Origin: Hymenobacter sp. HSC-4F20
GTDB lineage: Bacteria; Bacteroidota; Bacteroidia; Cytophagales; Hymenobacteraceae
Assembly (NCBI RefSeq): GCF_019599275.1
Contig: NZ_JAHZTD010000009.1
Coordinates: 1-50,443 of the forward strand
Length of the DNA stretch: 50,443 nucleotides
Direction of reading: 5' to 3'
The number at the start of each line of letters is the position of its first letter. The stretch's first letter is position 1. A program made the position numbers and the translations under genes. Shown piece by piece: positions 16,904-25,680 of the stretch. The notes under the pieces were generated by a model that did not search any database, had not been told where the DNA came from, and saw only the letters and a program-made list of their open reading frames with translations.

Positions 16904-19167
16904 TTGCCTCCTACCAAACGGGCGCAGGCACGCAAGGTAAAGGAGGCGCGATTTTCGGCAGCCTCATGCTTTATGTCAATAATCCAGCCTTCGCAAGCCC
17001 TGCCTTTTGCGTCGCGAAAGCGCACCCGCCCCCGTGGGTTTTCTAATATCCGCTGCATCTGATGATGCCGTAAGGGATGATCGAATATGTACTGCAAGGG
17101 GAGCCAGAGCGGTTCAGGTATACCCAGATTCAGGTATGCATACTGATCATTGCTTACCACCGTAGGAGCAACCCGCAGGTCCACATTCTCTTTTACAGGG
17201 ATATCTTCCCCCATTAAGCAGCTTTTCAGCAAGGTGTTGCCCTCGCCGAAGATGAATTTTATCCGTTTGTCGTCTCTTCTAATTAGACCTGCAGCGATAT
17301 TCAGTGCATGGTGCAACAGCATCCGCTTAGGACTAAGACGCAGGTTGTAGACTGTGTCGGGTGAAAATATCTCCTCAATAGGCCCAAGTGCTAGTTGGTT
17401 ACGCTCCGTTATGAAGAGGCTGGGAGCAGTGGGGTTCCGAAGCACGCAGATCAGGAAACCCTCATCATCCGAACCGGTGTCAGTCGTGGCGGTAATATCG
17501 TAACGGTCCCGGCGCACGGTTTCAATGTAGTGACCGGCCGTGATGTAGGAGCTCAGTTGGGTGTATTTGTTCTTTACCTGCGTAAGGGGCAGGGAGTATT
17601 CATGGCGAGTGTTAAACTCATCCAGGCCGTTGACTTGGTTTGGTCGCCACTTTTGATACCCGATATCCACCGCGTTGTAATGCTCCGCAGCTATCGTCAC
17701 CTTTTTGGCTTCCTGGGAATTTTCATCTCCTTTACCTGGTAGACGCAGGGAGGAATACTGCTCTTGTGGGTCGGTCAGGTCCAGTACAATCTCATCAGAG
17801 TAGAAGTAGGTCACATCTTCTACTACAATTACTTCCTGCCCGTCCGGCTTCCTTTCAACCCCTACGCCCAGGTTGTAGATGGCACATAGTGAGTCGATCA
17901 ACTCCTTCCAGTTAGCGAACAGGGACTTTTTCTCCAGGGGGAACCCACGCAACTGAAAGCCTCCAGTGACGAACAGTAGGCTACCAGGCCCATCAACCGG
18001 ATAAGGATCCGCGCTATCGGTACGCCCGAAAAAATTCGAGCGGAAGCAATCGTGTTCATCGGTGATATCACGAGCGAGCTTTTCCAACGCCTCATAGATC
18101 AGCAGCCCATTAGCCATGCTGGGTGGGGTGGTGCTGTGGGCGCTGATTTTGAGGAAGGAACCCGGCAGGAAACGGGCATCTAATTGAAACCGATAGCCAA
18201 ACACTCCTTCGTGGATGTCAAAGACGTGGATGCGGCCGTAGAGGTAGATCCGGTCTCCGATAGCCAGGGTGCGAATAAGCCGGTGAGAAGTAGATAGCAG
18301 CCGCTGGTACTGGCTCGCGTTCTGGTCCTGAAAGTTGTAGATCCGCTGTGGAGCCTCGTCGTTGATGCGGAAGTAGATCTGACCCTCCACCTTATCAAAG
18401 TCTCCGAACCCGTTGCCGCCGCGGCTGATCGATAACTGGCAAAGGATACTTAGCTCAATGTTAAACTCGCCGGCTTCCTTGGTGACATAGATAGGCTGCT
18501 CCGGGTTGTTGACCCCGCTGGGCACCGTAAAGAAGCCTCCATAGACGGATTCAAGCTTAAAGTCATTGATAGTTGGCTCACCAAAACCGAAATACAGAGT
18601 CTGAAAGCGGGATTCGCCGTCGGTCACAAAGTTGGGAGCGGCCACCACGTCCACATCTTTAATAAAAGATTCGTAGCGCTGGTAAATGGCGCGCGAGTGC
18701 ATCTCCACCGGGAGAGGTGTTACCGGGCTGGAAGAATAGTTGCTGACGGTCTCCCGCCCAAACAGGTCTACTTTCGTGTCATCGCGATTGAGAAACTTCT
18801 GCATCAGGCCGGCATTGTCCAGCCCACACCGGAACTCATTGGCCGTTTCTTCGGCGGCCGTCATATCAATTCGATAGTGCCGGTAAGTGTACCACAGCCA
18901 GTCGTTGGGCTGGAATATCTGAACCTCCAGATCAATATCGGCTTCAATGCCCCGCAGTTCTTTGGCTTGTTCTAAATACTGCTTTCCTTCCTTGATAAAG
19001 CCCAGCGTTTCCGCATTATACTCGGTAGCAATACCATGATATTTCTGATCTCGATGCACCGACAGGCCCATAGTATCCCAGCCGATAGGGTCATGCTTAA
19101 GCAACAGGCGGCCGAAGACGCCGGAGGTTAATATAAAGCGGAATTGGGGCGCATTGGTCTCGATCAT
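16900..19167 (-). CDS. Large phage tail/baseplate-like protein
   Basis: A 755-aa protein. The start at 19167 is preferred because the preceding in-frame residues (MYDCVIITVIYVINIRYFV) are encoded by the AT-rich divergent promoter region. No exact family is recognised. The protein is rich in beta strands and aromatic residues and carries a conserved-looking segment, TVYNLRLSPKRMLLHHALNIAAGL, of the kind I associate with structural proteins of Bacteroidota tailed phages. Position also supports a tail role: it follows the tape measure gene in the same strand, where baseplate and tail-tip genes usually lie. Distal tail or baseplate hub is my best guess. Confidence 0.55.
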   Translation of the reverse strand: MIETNAPQFRFILTSGVFGRLLLKHDPIGWDTMGLSVHRDQKYHGIATEYNAETLGFIKEGKQYLEQAKELRGIEADIDLEVQIFQPNDWLWYTYRHYRIDMTAAEETANEFRCGLDNAGLMQKFLNRDDTKVDLFGRETVSNYSSSPVTPLPVEMHSRAIYQRYESFIKDVDVVAAPNFVTDGESRFQTLYFGFGEPTINDFKLESVYGGFFTVPSGVNNPEQPIYVTKEAGEFNIELSILCQLSISRGGNGFGDFDKVEGQIYFRINDEAPQRIYNFQDQNASQYQRLLSTSHRLIRTLAIGDRIYLYGRIHVFDIHEGVFGYRFQLDARFLPGSFLKISAHSTTPPSMANGLLIYEALEKLARDITDEHDCFRSNFFGRTDSADPYPVDGPGSLLFVTGGFQLRGFPLEKKSLFANWKELIDSLCAIYNLGVGVERKPDGQEVIVVEDVTYFYSDEIVLDLTDPQEQYSSLRLPGKGDENSQEAKKVTIAAEHYNAVDIGYQKWRPNQVNGLDEFNTRHEYSLPLTQVKNKYTQLSSYITAGHYIETVRRDRYDITATTDTGSDDEGFLICVLRNPTAPSLFITERNQLALGPIEEIFSPDTVYNLRLSPKRMLLHHALNIAAGLIRRDDKRIKFIFGEGNTLLKSCLMGEDIPVKENVDLRVAPTVVSNDQYAYLNLGIPEPLWLPLQYIFDHPLRHHQMQRILENPRGRVRFRDAKGRACEGWIIDIKHEAAENRASFTLRACARLVGGN

Positions 19168-19236
19168 GACGAAATATCGTATATTTATGACGTAAATTAC
19201 GGTTATTATTACACAATCGTACATATCGCTTCACTC
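19168..19236. promoter_or_regulatory. Divergent promoter region with CGTAA-A-TTACG dyad
   Basis: A 69-bp AT-rich gap between divergent genes. It holds a perfect 5-bp-arm dyad CGTAAATTACG at 19191-19201 and an AT-rich ATATCGTATATTTA stretch. The same dyad precedes the tape measure gene (24604-24614), which suggests a shared regulator of the tail genes. Confidence 0.5.
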
Positions 19237-20019
19237 ATGCGCACCCTTGAACTCAGCCCCCAGCATAGCCTTCGCTTTTATCAATCCATTATGGAGCTGC
19301 CGGCCGGGCGACACATGGAGTATCAGTGTTATATGGCTTTGGATGCTGGCGTTGGCTCTACCCCAGAAGACGTGGAAAGGCATACTGCTTTATCTGCTCG
19401 CTTCGGGGCACGGAAAGGGAAGGAGTATGAAGAGTTTTTAGAGAAATCTAACGCTCACTATGCTCAACATTTCGTCGAGATGAACTATTCGCCGCGGCGG
19501 CTGGCCTTTGCCGTGCTGGTCGAGACTGTAGACGGCGTGCCTACAACTGACATTACAGAGCATGGGCTGGAGTCGCTGTTTACCCAACTTACCGTGTTAG
19601 GCCTGACCGACGAGCTGATAAATAAGTCATTAGCCTCTGTGCGAGAAGCCTTCGGCAGCGAACTAGCTGAGCACTTCCCTTCCCGATATGATCAGGATGG
19701 CAGCGAAATAAACAAAGCCGTTCAATTGAAACGGCGCGGATTAGCCATGTGCAATTACCTGTTGGATCAGGACCCTAAGCATCTGAAAACCATTGAAGAT
19801 GTAGACAATGCCCTATTGGACATGATGGAGCCAGAGGTATTCGAAACGGGTCATCCGGAAAATGCACTTGTAATGCGCCGCATTGCTTTCTCACAACTTT
19901 GCGGGGTGTTGGCGGACCACGGCACTCCAGAACCCGAAAAAATGACCTTATTCCAGTTCCAGGCACGCATTGACTATATAACTAAGAAGATGGCCTCCAA
20001 GAACAAATCGGCAGAATAG
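19237..20019 (+). CDS. Hypothetical protein in the tail module (opposite strand)
   Basis: A 260-aa largely helical soluble protein. The start at 19237 (MRTLELSPQHSLRFYQSIMELP) is chosen because residues encoded upstream fall in the promoter gap. I recognise no domain. It lies between the tail-like gene and the tape measure gene, where siphophages usually encode tail assembly chaperones, but it is on the opposite strand from both and is also longer than typical chaperones. It contains YDQDGSEINKAVQLKRRGLAM and is closed by a strong terminator. Function uncertain: tail assembly factor or an inserted accessory gene. Confidence 0.6.
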   Translation: MRTLELSPQHSLRFYQSIMELPAGRHMEYQCYMALDAGVGSTPEDVERHTALSARFGARKGKEYEEFLEKSNAHYAQHFVEMNYSPRRLAFAVLVETVDGVPTTDITEHGLESLFTQLTVLGLTDELINKSLASVREAFGSELAEHFPSRYDQDGSEINKAVQLKRRGLAMCNYLLDQDPKHLKTIEDVDNALLDMMEPEVFETGHPENALVMRRIAFSQLCGVLADHGTPEPEKMTLFQFQARIDYITKKMASKNKSAE

Positions 20020-20039
20020 CTAGGGTCATTACCTCAAAC

Positions 20040-20084
20040 GAAGAGGGGCCGTTACGACTTGCGTAACGGCCCCTCTTCGTTTTT
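20040..20084 (+). terminator. Strong intrinsic terminator between convergent genes
   Basis: Seventeen-bp perfect arms (20040-20056 and 20062-20078) around ACTTG, followed by GTTTTT on the plus strand. It ends the 19237 gene. It also lies just beyond the tape measure stop on the minus strand, where the following T-tract is weak. Confidence 0.9.
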
Positions 20085-20093
20085 GGCCTGATG

Positions 20094-23000
20094 CTATCCG
20101 TTGCGCTTGTGGCGTGAGTTCAGGTGCTTGGTAACGCCAGACGAGGTTTTCGTAAAGAGAAAGATGCCTTGCTCTGTTACTTGATATTCTGGTCGCTCAT
20201 GCAGGGCTTTGCGGGTGCCCTCAACGACACCATTCACAATGATCTGTGCCATACGTGTGTCGCGGGCCTGAGCCTGCGCATCCTGAGCAAAAGGAGATAA
20301 GTATGCCTGGGTTTGCTGCTGAAGCTTCTGGGTATAGGCAGCGGTATTCTCTATATCCTGACGTGCTGCGGACGCTGGTTCCCGCAGGAGGGGCACATTG
20401 GCCAGCAGTTGGCGGGTTTTGTCGGCGGTGTACACCTTGTCACCTTCCTGCAGGTAGGTAATCTGCTTCTTTTCCACCAGCCGACTACCGCCGCTCTTGC
20501 CCTCAATAAGCTCTGGGCCCCGTTCGGCTACCCAGGCAAATTCAGCTGGACCGCCTTCCCGACCTTTGAAGTATTCTGGCAGAGGAGGTTGACGCGAGAG
20601 TACGACGGCAGCCTGCGCAACACCGGAAGCCAGTACGCCAGCTATCAGGATACCGGCACCAATACCCGCATCGGCATACCGGGCCGGGCCACCGGTGGAG
20701 AGTACTGAGGCAACGCCCATGGCCGTACTGAGTGCGATTTGGAACAGGGCCGCTTTCTTATCGTTTTCGAACTGCTTGCGGGCCAGATCATTTTTCTTCT
20801 TGAAATACTGCTCTTCAGCCTGCTGTTTCAGCAGTGAGTTTTCACCGGCCGCCTTGGTGGCCGAATCGTACGTTTTCTGATTCAGTTCCTGCTCCCGGCT
20901 GAGCGAGTCGGCTTTGCTTTGGAAAATAGCATTACCTACTTCCTCGGTGAAGCTCAGGCCCATCTGAATTAGCTCCATGCGCTTATCGAAGGCCTCTTGC
21001 TCCCCCTTTAGAACCTCCTCGTTGTACTTATTGTACAGATCACGCTTGCGGCGTAAGGTTTCCTCCGTAACCCCGTACTCCCGCTCCAGGGCGGCGATAA
21101 CGCTATATTCCCGCTGGTAATCCAACGTTTCCAACTGCTTGTGATACTCCTTCTCCGTGACGAGTCCTTTGCTGCGTGCCTTTTCCAAGGCCAGCTGCTG
21201 GGCGGCAAAATCCTTCTCGATGTCGTCGATCGCCTTGTCCGAGTCAAAGAACTTTACTGACCGTTTTGCCTCGGCTTTGGCCTTTTCGAACTTACGCTCA
21301 GCATCAGCAATCTTGTCCAACGCCCCTTCGGCGGCCCGAATCTCTGAGTCGTAAGTAAGCTGGGCGAGTTGAATCTGATAGTCGGCTACGTCCTGCGCGG
21401 CCTGTTGCCGCTCTTCGTACGTGCGATTGATGTTGTCGCGCACTAGCTCGGCTGACCGAATCTGCTCCTCGACGTTGGCTTGGTCAGCTCGTGAAAGAGC
21501 ATCGAGGGTAAGGTTTTGCAGAGCAATTTCATCCTTGCTGAGCTTGACGCCCAGCCGGCGCACATCTTCCTTATACTTCTCCGTCAGCAGCAGGCTCGTG
21601 GTTTCTGTCGCCTTCTGCCCATTGATCTTGTCCTTATTAGACTGGGCCGCCTGCCGAATTCCCTCTGCCAAATCCAGCTTGGCTATTTCCTCCCGAACAC
21701 CCCGCTCCTTGCGCAGGGCCCGTAAGCGAATCTCTTCGTTGTTAGCTGGGTTTTTTGACTGTCGCTCCAGGTCATCGGCTTCGAATTCGAGCAGCTGCTT
21801 GCGCCGCTTATACTCTTCCGCCGCTACGTCTGCCACGGATTTTTTCTTAGCCTTATCGGCTTCGATGCTGTCATCTACGGTTTTAGTAGCCTTCTTCGTG
21901 GTGCCGGCTAGAAAGGCCAGGGCCTGTTCCGCGGTGAGGTGCATAGCAGCCAGGCCGCGCAGTACTTCAGCTCTGTCGCGGTCAATCGTCTCCAGTTTCA
22001 GCCCCTCTTTCCCTAGCTGGGCAGTGCCCTGCTCCAGGTCTTTTACCAACGCTACCTGCTCATTCGTTACCTGCACGGGTAGCCCCACCTTCGAGAGGTA
22101 GGAGCCTTCCCGGGCCAGGTCGAGGTAACGTTGAATGCGCTTGAGCTGATCCGGGGTAGCAATTTCGCTTAACTGCTGAGCCTGGGCATCGGTGGTTTTG
22201 GTCAACGCCGACGTGGTAGCTTCTACGGCCTTCTTCTGCTTGTCCAGATCGGAGAGCTGTTTCGCCAAGGTGATAGCCTGAGCGTTGGCCAATTGCTCAT
22301 TCTTCTCAATGAGGCCCTGCACGGCTTTGGCGTTCAACTCATACGCGCCCGTCTGCTGGTTGATGGGAGCTACCGAATCGCCAAACTTTTTGCGGAGCTC
22401 GTTGATCGTCAACTGCAGCTTGCGTTGTTCGTCCGTCGTGAGTGACGCCGAGGAAGAGAGCTTCTGATAGGTATCGAATAGGCTCTTGCCGTCGGTGGCG
22501 AGCTGCTTGGCTGCTTTACCGGCCGATACGGTTTCATTAACCGTCTGAGTAAGGGTTTTCGTGTATTTCTCACTGTAGAGAATACCGCCGTTAAAGAACT
22601 CAATCGTTCCTTTCAGGAAGGCCCCTACCGTACCATTCGTGACGGTGGCCACGATGTTGTTTTTGAGCTTCTCCCACGCGGCGGCCAGCGTATCCGTCTT
22701 GATAGCGGCTTCTGCCGATAAGCTGGTAGCCTCACGCAACTGCTCATTGGCCGTGGCCTGCCGTTGAGCGAATAACTCCGTGTTCTGGGCCAGAGCCAGG
22801 ATCGTGTTTTTCGCCTCCCCACTTTCCAACTTCAACGTACTCAGCAAACGGTTTACTTTCGTCGTACTTGTTCCCCCGGAATTCAACCCACGAAGGAAGG
22901 CTTGGATGGCCCCGTTAAAGTCTGAATTGACGAGCTTGGTAAACTGGCGAAGCGTGAGGTTGGCATCGCCGAGCTTGGCAATCTCGAAAGAGGCCTTGGT

Positions 23001-24578
23001 TTTGCCTGCAATTGTTGAAAAAAGCCTATTCAAACTTGTGCCGGCTCGTTCGGCAGAAGCTCCGCTTTCTTCTAGTACTGCACTCATTGCCAGTACGTTA
23101 TCTAATCCAACGCCATACGCAGAGGCCATCTGTCCGACCCTCTGCGTTACATCGGAAAGGAACACGGTCGTGGCGGATCCGTCGGCTGAAATCTGGTTGA
23201 GTGCGGAACCAATAGCGAGCAGGTTCTGGGCTTTGTCCGGGCCCAAGTCTTTCTTAAATACGCTGGCAATCTTGCCTAATTCTGTCGCTATGCGCTCAGC
23301 TGACTCGACCCCACCGCCGAAGTCATCCCCTAATGCTTGGACGGCGGTATCGATCGCCCGGGTGAAATCAAAGATTTGCTCCGAACTGTAACCCAACTGG
23401 CCGCCCACTTTCGCGATTTGCAGCAGGCCACTGAGCGTGGTGGGGGTATCCAGGCTTTTGAGTTTGTCGGCCAGCAGTTCAGCCGCTTCCCCGGTCAGAC
23501 CTGTGGTTTTACGCACATCAGCCAGTTCCGAGCTGTACTTGACGTTGGAAGCAAAGCCTTGCTGCATGGCCGTGGCAATGCCCTGAATACCATAATAGGC
23601 ACCGGTCAAGCTTTGCACTAGGCCACCCATGCTGTTGCTCAGCCCAGCCGTAAGGCCACTACCGGACTTTACTCCAACGCCATACTGCCGCAGGCTAGCC
23701 GTATTCTTGGCAAGCTCAGCATCCGTCTGTTTTAGCTCATTCTGCAACCGCTCCTGCTGCTCGGCTGACAAGCCGGTAGCCTGCATCTGCGTGCGCAGGG
23801 CCGCCGCATTGGCCAGTAGCTCCGTACGCTGGGTGTTCAGGGCCGAAACACCTTCCCGTAAGGATTCGGCGTAACGACCCACGTTGAGGTAGCCCCGGCC
23901 GGTTTCCTGGGTAAACACCCGCATCCGTTCGTTGACGTCGGCCAACTGGGCTTTGAGCTGCTGGGCTTCGGCACTGTTGCTGTCCATGCCTCCGGCGAGA
24001 CCTTTCAGCTTCATGTCGAGCTGCCGAGCCTCGTTCTCCATGGCCCGGAAGCTGCCGGCCGCCGCGGTGAAGTCGGAGTTAGCCCCCCGCAGGGCCCGGC
24101 TCAGGTTGTCCGTTTCTCCTTTGAGCTTCAGGATTTCGCGGGCCGCCGCTTTTGCCGCTTCCATGTCACCGGCAGCAAACGCTTTGCGTAACGCATCCTG
24201 CTGCTGCTTCAGGGCCGAATTGAGGCCCTTCGTAGAAGCCTCCGTATCCTTCTGCACCTTGGCTACCCCCGCAAGCTGGTCCTTCAGCTCCTGCTGCTCT
24301 TTGGCCAGCTTGGCAATCGTGCCGCTCAACTCATCGAGAGTAGTACGACTCTTCCGGCTAACGACGTTGACGTCCTCAAACTTGGTTTTTGTGCCATTAA
24401 TAGCAGCTAGCACGGTGGCCAGGCCAGCCGCTATTTTCTGCGAGTCTCCATCCAGATTCTTCGCAAAGGTTTTATAGCTGGAGTTGAGCCCTTTGACATT
24501 CTTGGTGAAATCAAGGATTTCTGCGGCTCCAGGGCCTAGGCCTTCGAATAAATCAGAGTAGTTAATAGGTCCGGCCAT
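20094..24578 (-). CDS. Phage tail tape measure protein
   Basis: A 1494-aa protein that would set tail length and be ejected through the tail tube. It has N-terminal coiled coil (about 60-300). The tape-measure core covers about 316-660, with SSELADVRKTTGLTGEAAE, QRVGQMASAYGVGLDNVLAM and EESGASAERAGTSLNRLFS, typical of the TIGR01760/PhageMin_Tail family. Long helical repeats follow. A hydrophobic region (about 1290-1340) is followed by the familiar C-terminal motif in which GPAEFAWVAERGPELI precedes a beta segment. It implies a long-tailed ancestor with a tail of roughly 200 nm at about 1.5 angstrom per residue. It is preceded by a 196-bp regulatory gap and is the longest gene of the phage block. 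It is intact, despite missing capsid genes. Confidence 0.93.
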   Translation of the reverse strand: MAGPINYSDLFEGLGPGAAEILDFTKNVKGLNSSYKTFAKNLDGDSQKIAAGLATVLAAINGTKTKFEDVNVVSRKSRTTLDELSGTIAKLAKEQQELKDQLAGVAKVQKDTEASTKGLNSALKQQQDALRKAFAAGDMEAAKAAAREILKLKGETDNLSRALRGANSDFTAAAGSFRAMENEARQLDMKLKGLAGGMDSNSAEAQQLKAQLADVNERMRVFTQETGRGYLNVGRYAESLREGVSALNTQRTELLANAAALRTQMQATGLSAEQQERLQNELKQTDAELAKNTASLRQYGVGVKSGSGLTAGLSNSMGGLVQSLTGAYYGIQGIATAMQQGFASNVKYSSELADVRKTTGLTGEAAELLADKLKSLDTPTTLSGLLQIAKVGGQLGYSSEQIFDFTRAIDTAVQALGDDFGGGVESAERIATELGKIASVFKKDLGPDKAQNLLAIGSALNQISADGSATTVFLSDVTQRVGQMASAYGVGLDNVLAMSAVLEESGASAERAGTSLNRLFSTIAGKTKASFEIAKLGDANLTLRQFTKLVNSDFNGAIQAFLRGLNSGGTSTTKVNRLLSTLKLESGEAKNTILALAQNTELFAQRQATANEQLREATSLSAEAAIKTDTLAAAWEKLKNNIVATVTNGTVGAFLKGTIEFFNGGILYSEKYTKTLTQTVNETVSAGKAAKQLATDGKSLFDTYQKLSSSASLTTDEQRKLQLTINELRKKFGDSVAPINQQTGAYELNAKAVQGLIEKNEQLANAQAITLAKQLSDLDKQKKAVEATTSALTKTTDAQAQQLSEIATPDQLKRIQRYLDLAREGSYLSKVGLPVQVTNEQVALVKDLEQGTAQLGKEGLKLETIDRDRAEVLRGLAAMHLTAEQALAFLAGTTKKATKTVDDSIEADKAKKKSVADVAAEEYKRRKQLLEFEADDLERQSKNPANNEEIRLRALRKERGVREEIAKLDLAEGIRQAAQSNKDKINGQKATETTSLLLTEKYKEDVRRLGVKLSKDEIALQNLTLDALSRADQANVEEQIRSAELVRDNINRTYEERQQAAQDVADYQIQLAQLTYDSEIRAAEGALDKIADAERKFEKAKAEAKRSVKFFDSDKAIDDIEKDFAAQQLALEKARSKGLVTEKEYHKQLETLDYQREYSVIAALEREYGVTEETLRRKRDLYNKYNEEVLKGEQEAFDKRMELIQMGLSFTEEVGNAIFQSKADSLSREQELNQKTYDSATKAAGENSLLKQQAEEQYFKKKNDLARKQFENDKKAALFQIALSTAMGVASVLSTGGPARYADAGIGAGILIAGVLASGVAQAAVVLSRQPPLPEYFKGREGGPAEFAWVAERGPELIEGKSGGSRLVEKKQITYLQEGDKVYTADKTRQLLANVPLLREPASAARQDIENTAAYTQKLQQQTQAYLSPFAQDAQAQARDTRMAQIIVNGVVEGTRKALHERPEYQVTEQGIFLFTKTSSGVTKHLNSRHKRNG

Positions 24579-24603
24579 CGTGCACGAGTGTTGTTTTAAT
24601 GAT

Positions 24604-24614
24604 CGTAAATTACG
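24604..24614. promoter_or_regulatory. CGTAA-A-TTACG dyad upstream of the tape measure gene
   Basis: An exact copy of the 11-bp dyad found at 19191-19201, here 26 bp before the tape measure ATG. It is embedded in an AT-rich stretch that also carries ATAACGTATAGCTTCGTTAT. A related half-site (CGAGATTTACG) occurs at 27215-27225 upstream of the first terminase-like gene. Likely a promoter or operator motif of the phage block. Confidence 0.45.
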
Positions 24615-24729
24615 TTAATAAGTGAAGATATAACGTATAGCTTCGTTATAAATGCCGTGCCCAACCAGCCTACAGTGACGATATAAGGGCCGGATATGTG
24701 CTATTGTGGTGGAGGTTGACGAATAAAAA

Positions 24730-24753
24730 AGCCTCCCTAGGATTAGAGAGGCT
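24730..24753 (-). terminator. Intrinsic terminator after the 54-aa gene
   Basis: On the minus strand AGCCTC pairs with GAGGCT and the stem is followed by TTTTTTATTC. It ends the transcript of the packaging-related gene series that begins with the terminase-like genes, and separates it from the tape measure promoter. Confidence 0.8.
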
Positions 24754-24774
24754 CAACCAAAAGGCTGGTACAGT

Positions 24775-24939
24775 TCAGTACTGAAGCTGTACCCGCGGTG
24801 GAAGGGCGTATTGTGGGCGCTCAGCATAGGCCTTGGCATAGAAGGCAAATAGCCGGTCGGTATGGCCTGCCAGTATAATCAGGCGTTGTTGGCGCCGACG
24901 TGTTGCCAGGCGCTTACGAGGTGTTGTGAACGTGTTCAT
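24775..24939 (-). CDS. Small phage-block protein (54 aa)
   Basis: A very basic N-terminus (MNTFTTPRKRLATRRRQQRL) is followed by FAFYAKAYAERPQYALPPRVQLQY. The start at 24939 is chosen over an upstream ATG at 25011 that would give a poorly protein-like leader. The closing LPPRVQLQ matches LPRVQLQ in the gene immediately upstream (25041-25373), so the two may share a short domain or binding motif. Family unknown. Confidence 0.5.
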   Translation of the reverse strand: MNTFTTPRKRLATRRRQQRLIILAGHTDRLFAFYAKAYAERPQYALPPRVQLQY

Positions 24940-25040
24940 GGGAAAAGCGAGCAGGTGGGAAACGCTGAAAAGCTTATTCGAGAGGCAAGGCAGGTCGGAA
25001 CACTGCTCCACGGGCCAGCAGCTGCCGACGGATACACTGG

Positions 25041-25373
25041 CTACTCATGGCCAGTGGTATTAATTGGTAGACGGGCGCGCCCGCCATCATAGTGCGGCAC
25101 TGGGTCCTTTACATAGTGCCCTTCCGCATCTATGGCCCGTACCTGGTAGCTGCGGGCTTGCTCGCTGCCAGCGAAGGCCGCCGTAAACTCCCGCAGGCAG
25201 GAGGCAAACCGTTGCTGCCATTCTTCAGGCATTGACTGGAGCTGAACACGTGGCAGGATAAGGTAGTTGGCATAGCTCTGGCCGAACCAGCGATGCATTG
25301 CCTGATACCCAGGATGAGAGAAGTCGGCCTTATGGACAGCCGGGTTGAGGGCATTGGTCTGTGAGTGGCTCAT
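25041..25373 (-). CDS. Phage-block hypothetical protein (110 aa)
   Basis: The start at 25373 gives MSHSQTNALNP and sits 4 bp after the stop of the preceding gene, as expected for a coupled phage operon. The protein contains HRWFGQSYANYLILPRVQLQ and SYQVRAIDAEGHYVKDPVP. No family recognised. It follows the terminase-like genes in the order expected for small head-tail connector or tail completion proteins, but that is position-based only. Confidence 0.6.
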   Translation of the reverse strand: MSHSQTNALNPAVHKADFSHPGYQAMHRWFGQSYANYLILPRVQLQSMPEEWQQRFASCLREFTAAFAGSEQARSYQVRAIDAEGHYVKDPVPHYDGGRARLPINTTGHE

Positions 25374-25377
25374 GGGG

Positions 25378-25680
25378 TTATGATCTACTATGCCAGCCGT
25401 TCCAGCTGGAAGAAAGCATTTCACAAACGTGGCGACTGCCCCAGGGCCCTAAACCTTCGCCACCATTGCGACGGTCGCCATACTGGCAGAACAACCATTG
25501 TTCGTACTGATCAAAGAAGCCAGCGTGTACTACGGCTTCCTGTTCGTTAAGGCGGGCCGACACGGTCTGCACCGACGCCAGAATGCTCCGTTGTGCTTCC
25601 GCGTAGCTCGCGGCTACCTCGTCTTCAACGGCCCAACAGGCGGCAGTAGCCCAATCATCCAGCAGATCAGTCGCGGCCAT
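25378..25680 (-). CDS. Phage-block hypothetical protein (100 aa)
   Basis: A Trp- and Ala-rich acidic N-terminal half (LLDDWATAACWAVEDEVAA) and a short C-terminal part. Its start overlaps the end of the first terminase-like gene by 14 bases and its stop is 4 bp before the next start, so it belongs to a tightly coupled operon. No domain recognised. Confidence 0.6.
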   Translation of the reverse strand: MAATDLLDDWATAACWAVEDEVAASYAEAQRSILASVQTVSARLNEQEAVVHAGFFDQYEQWLFCQYGDRRNGGEGLGPWGSRHVCEMLSSSWNGWHSRS

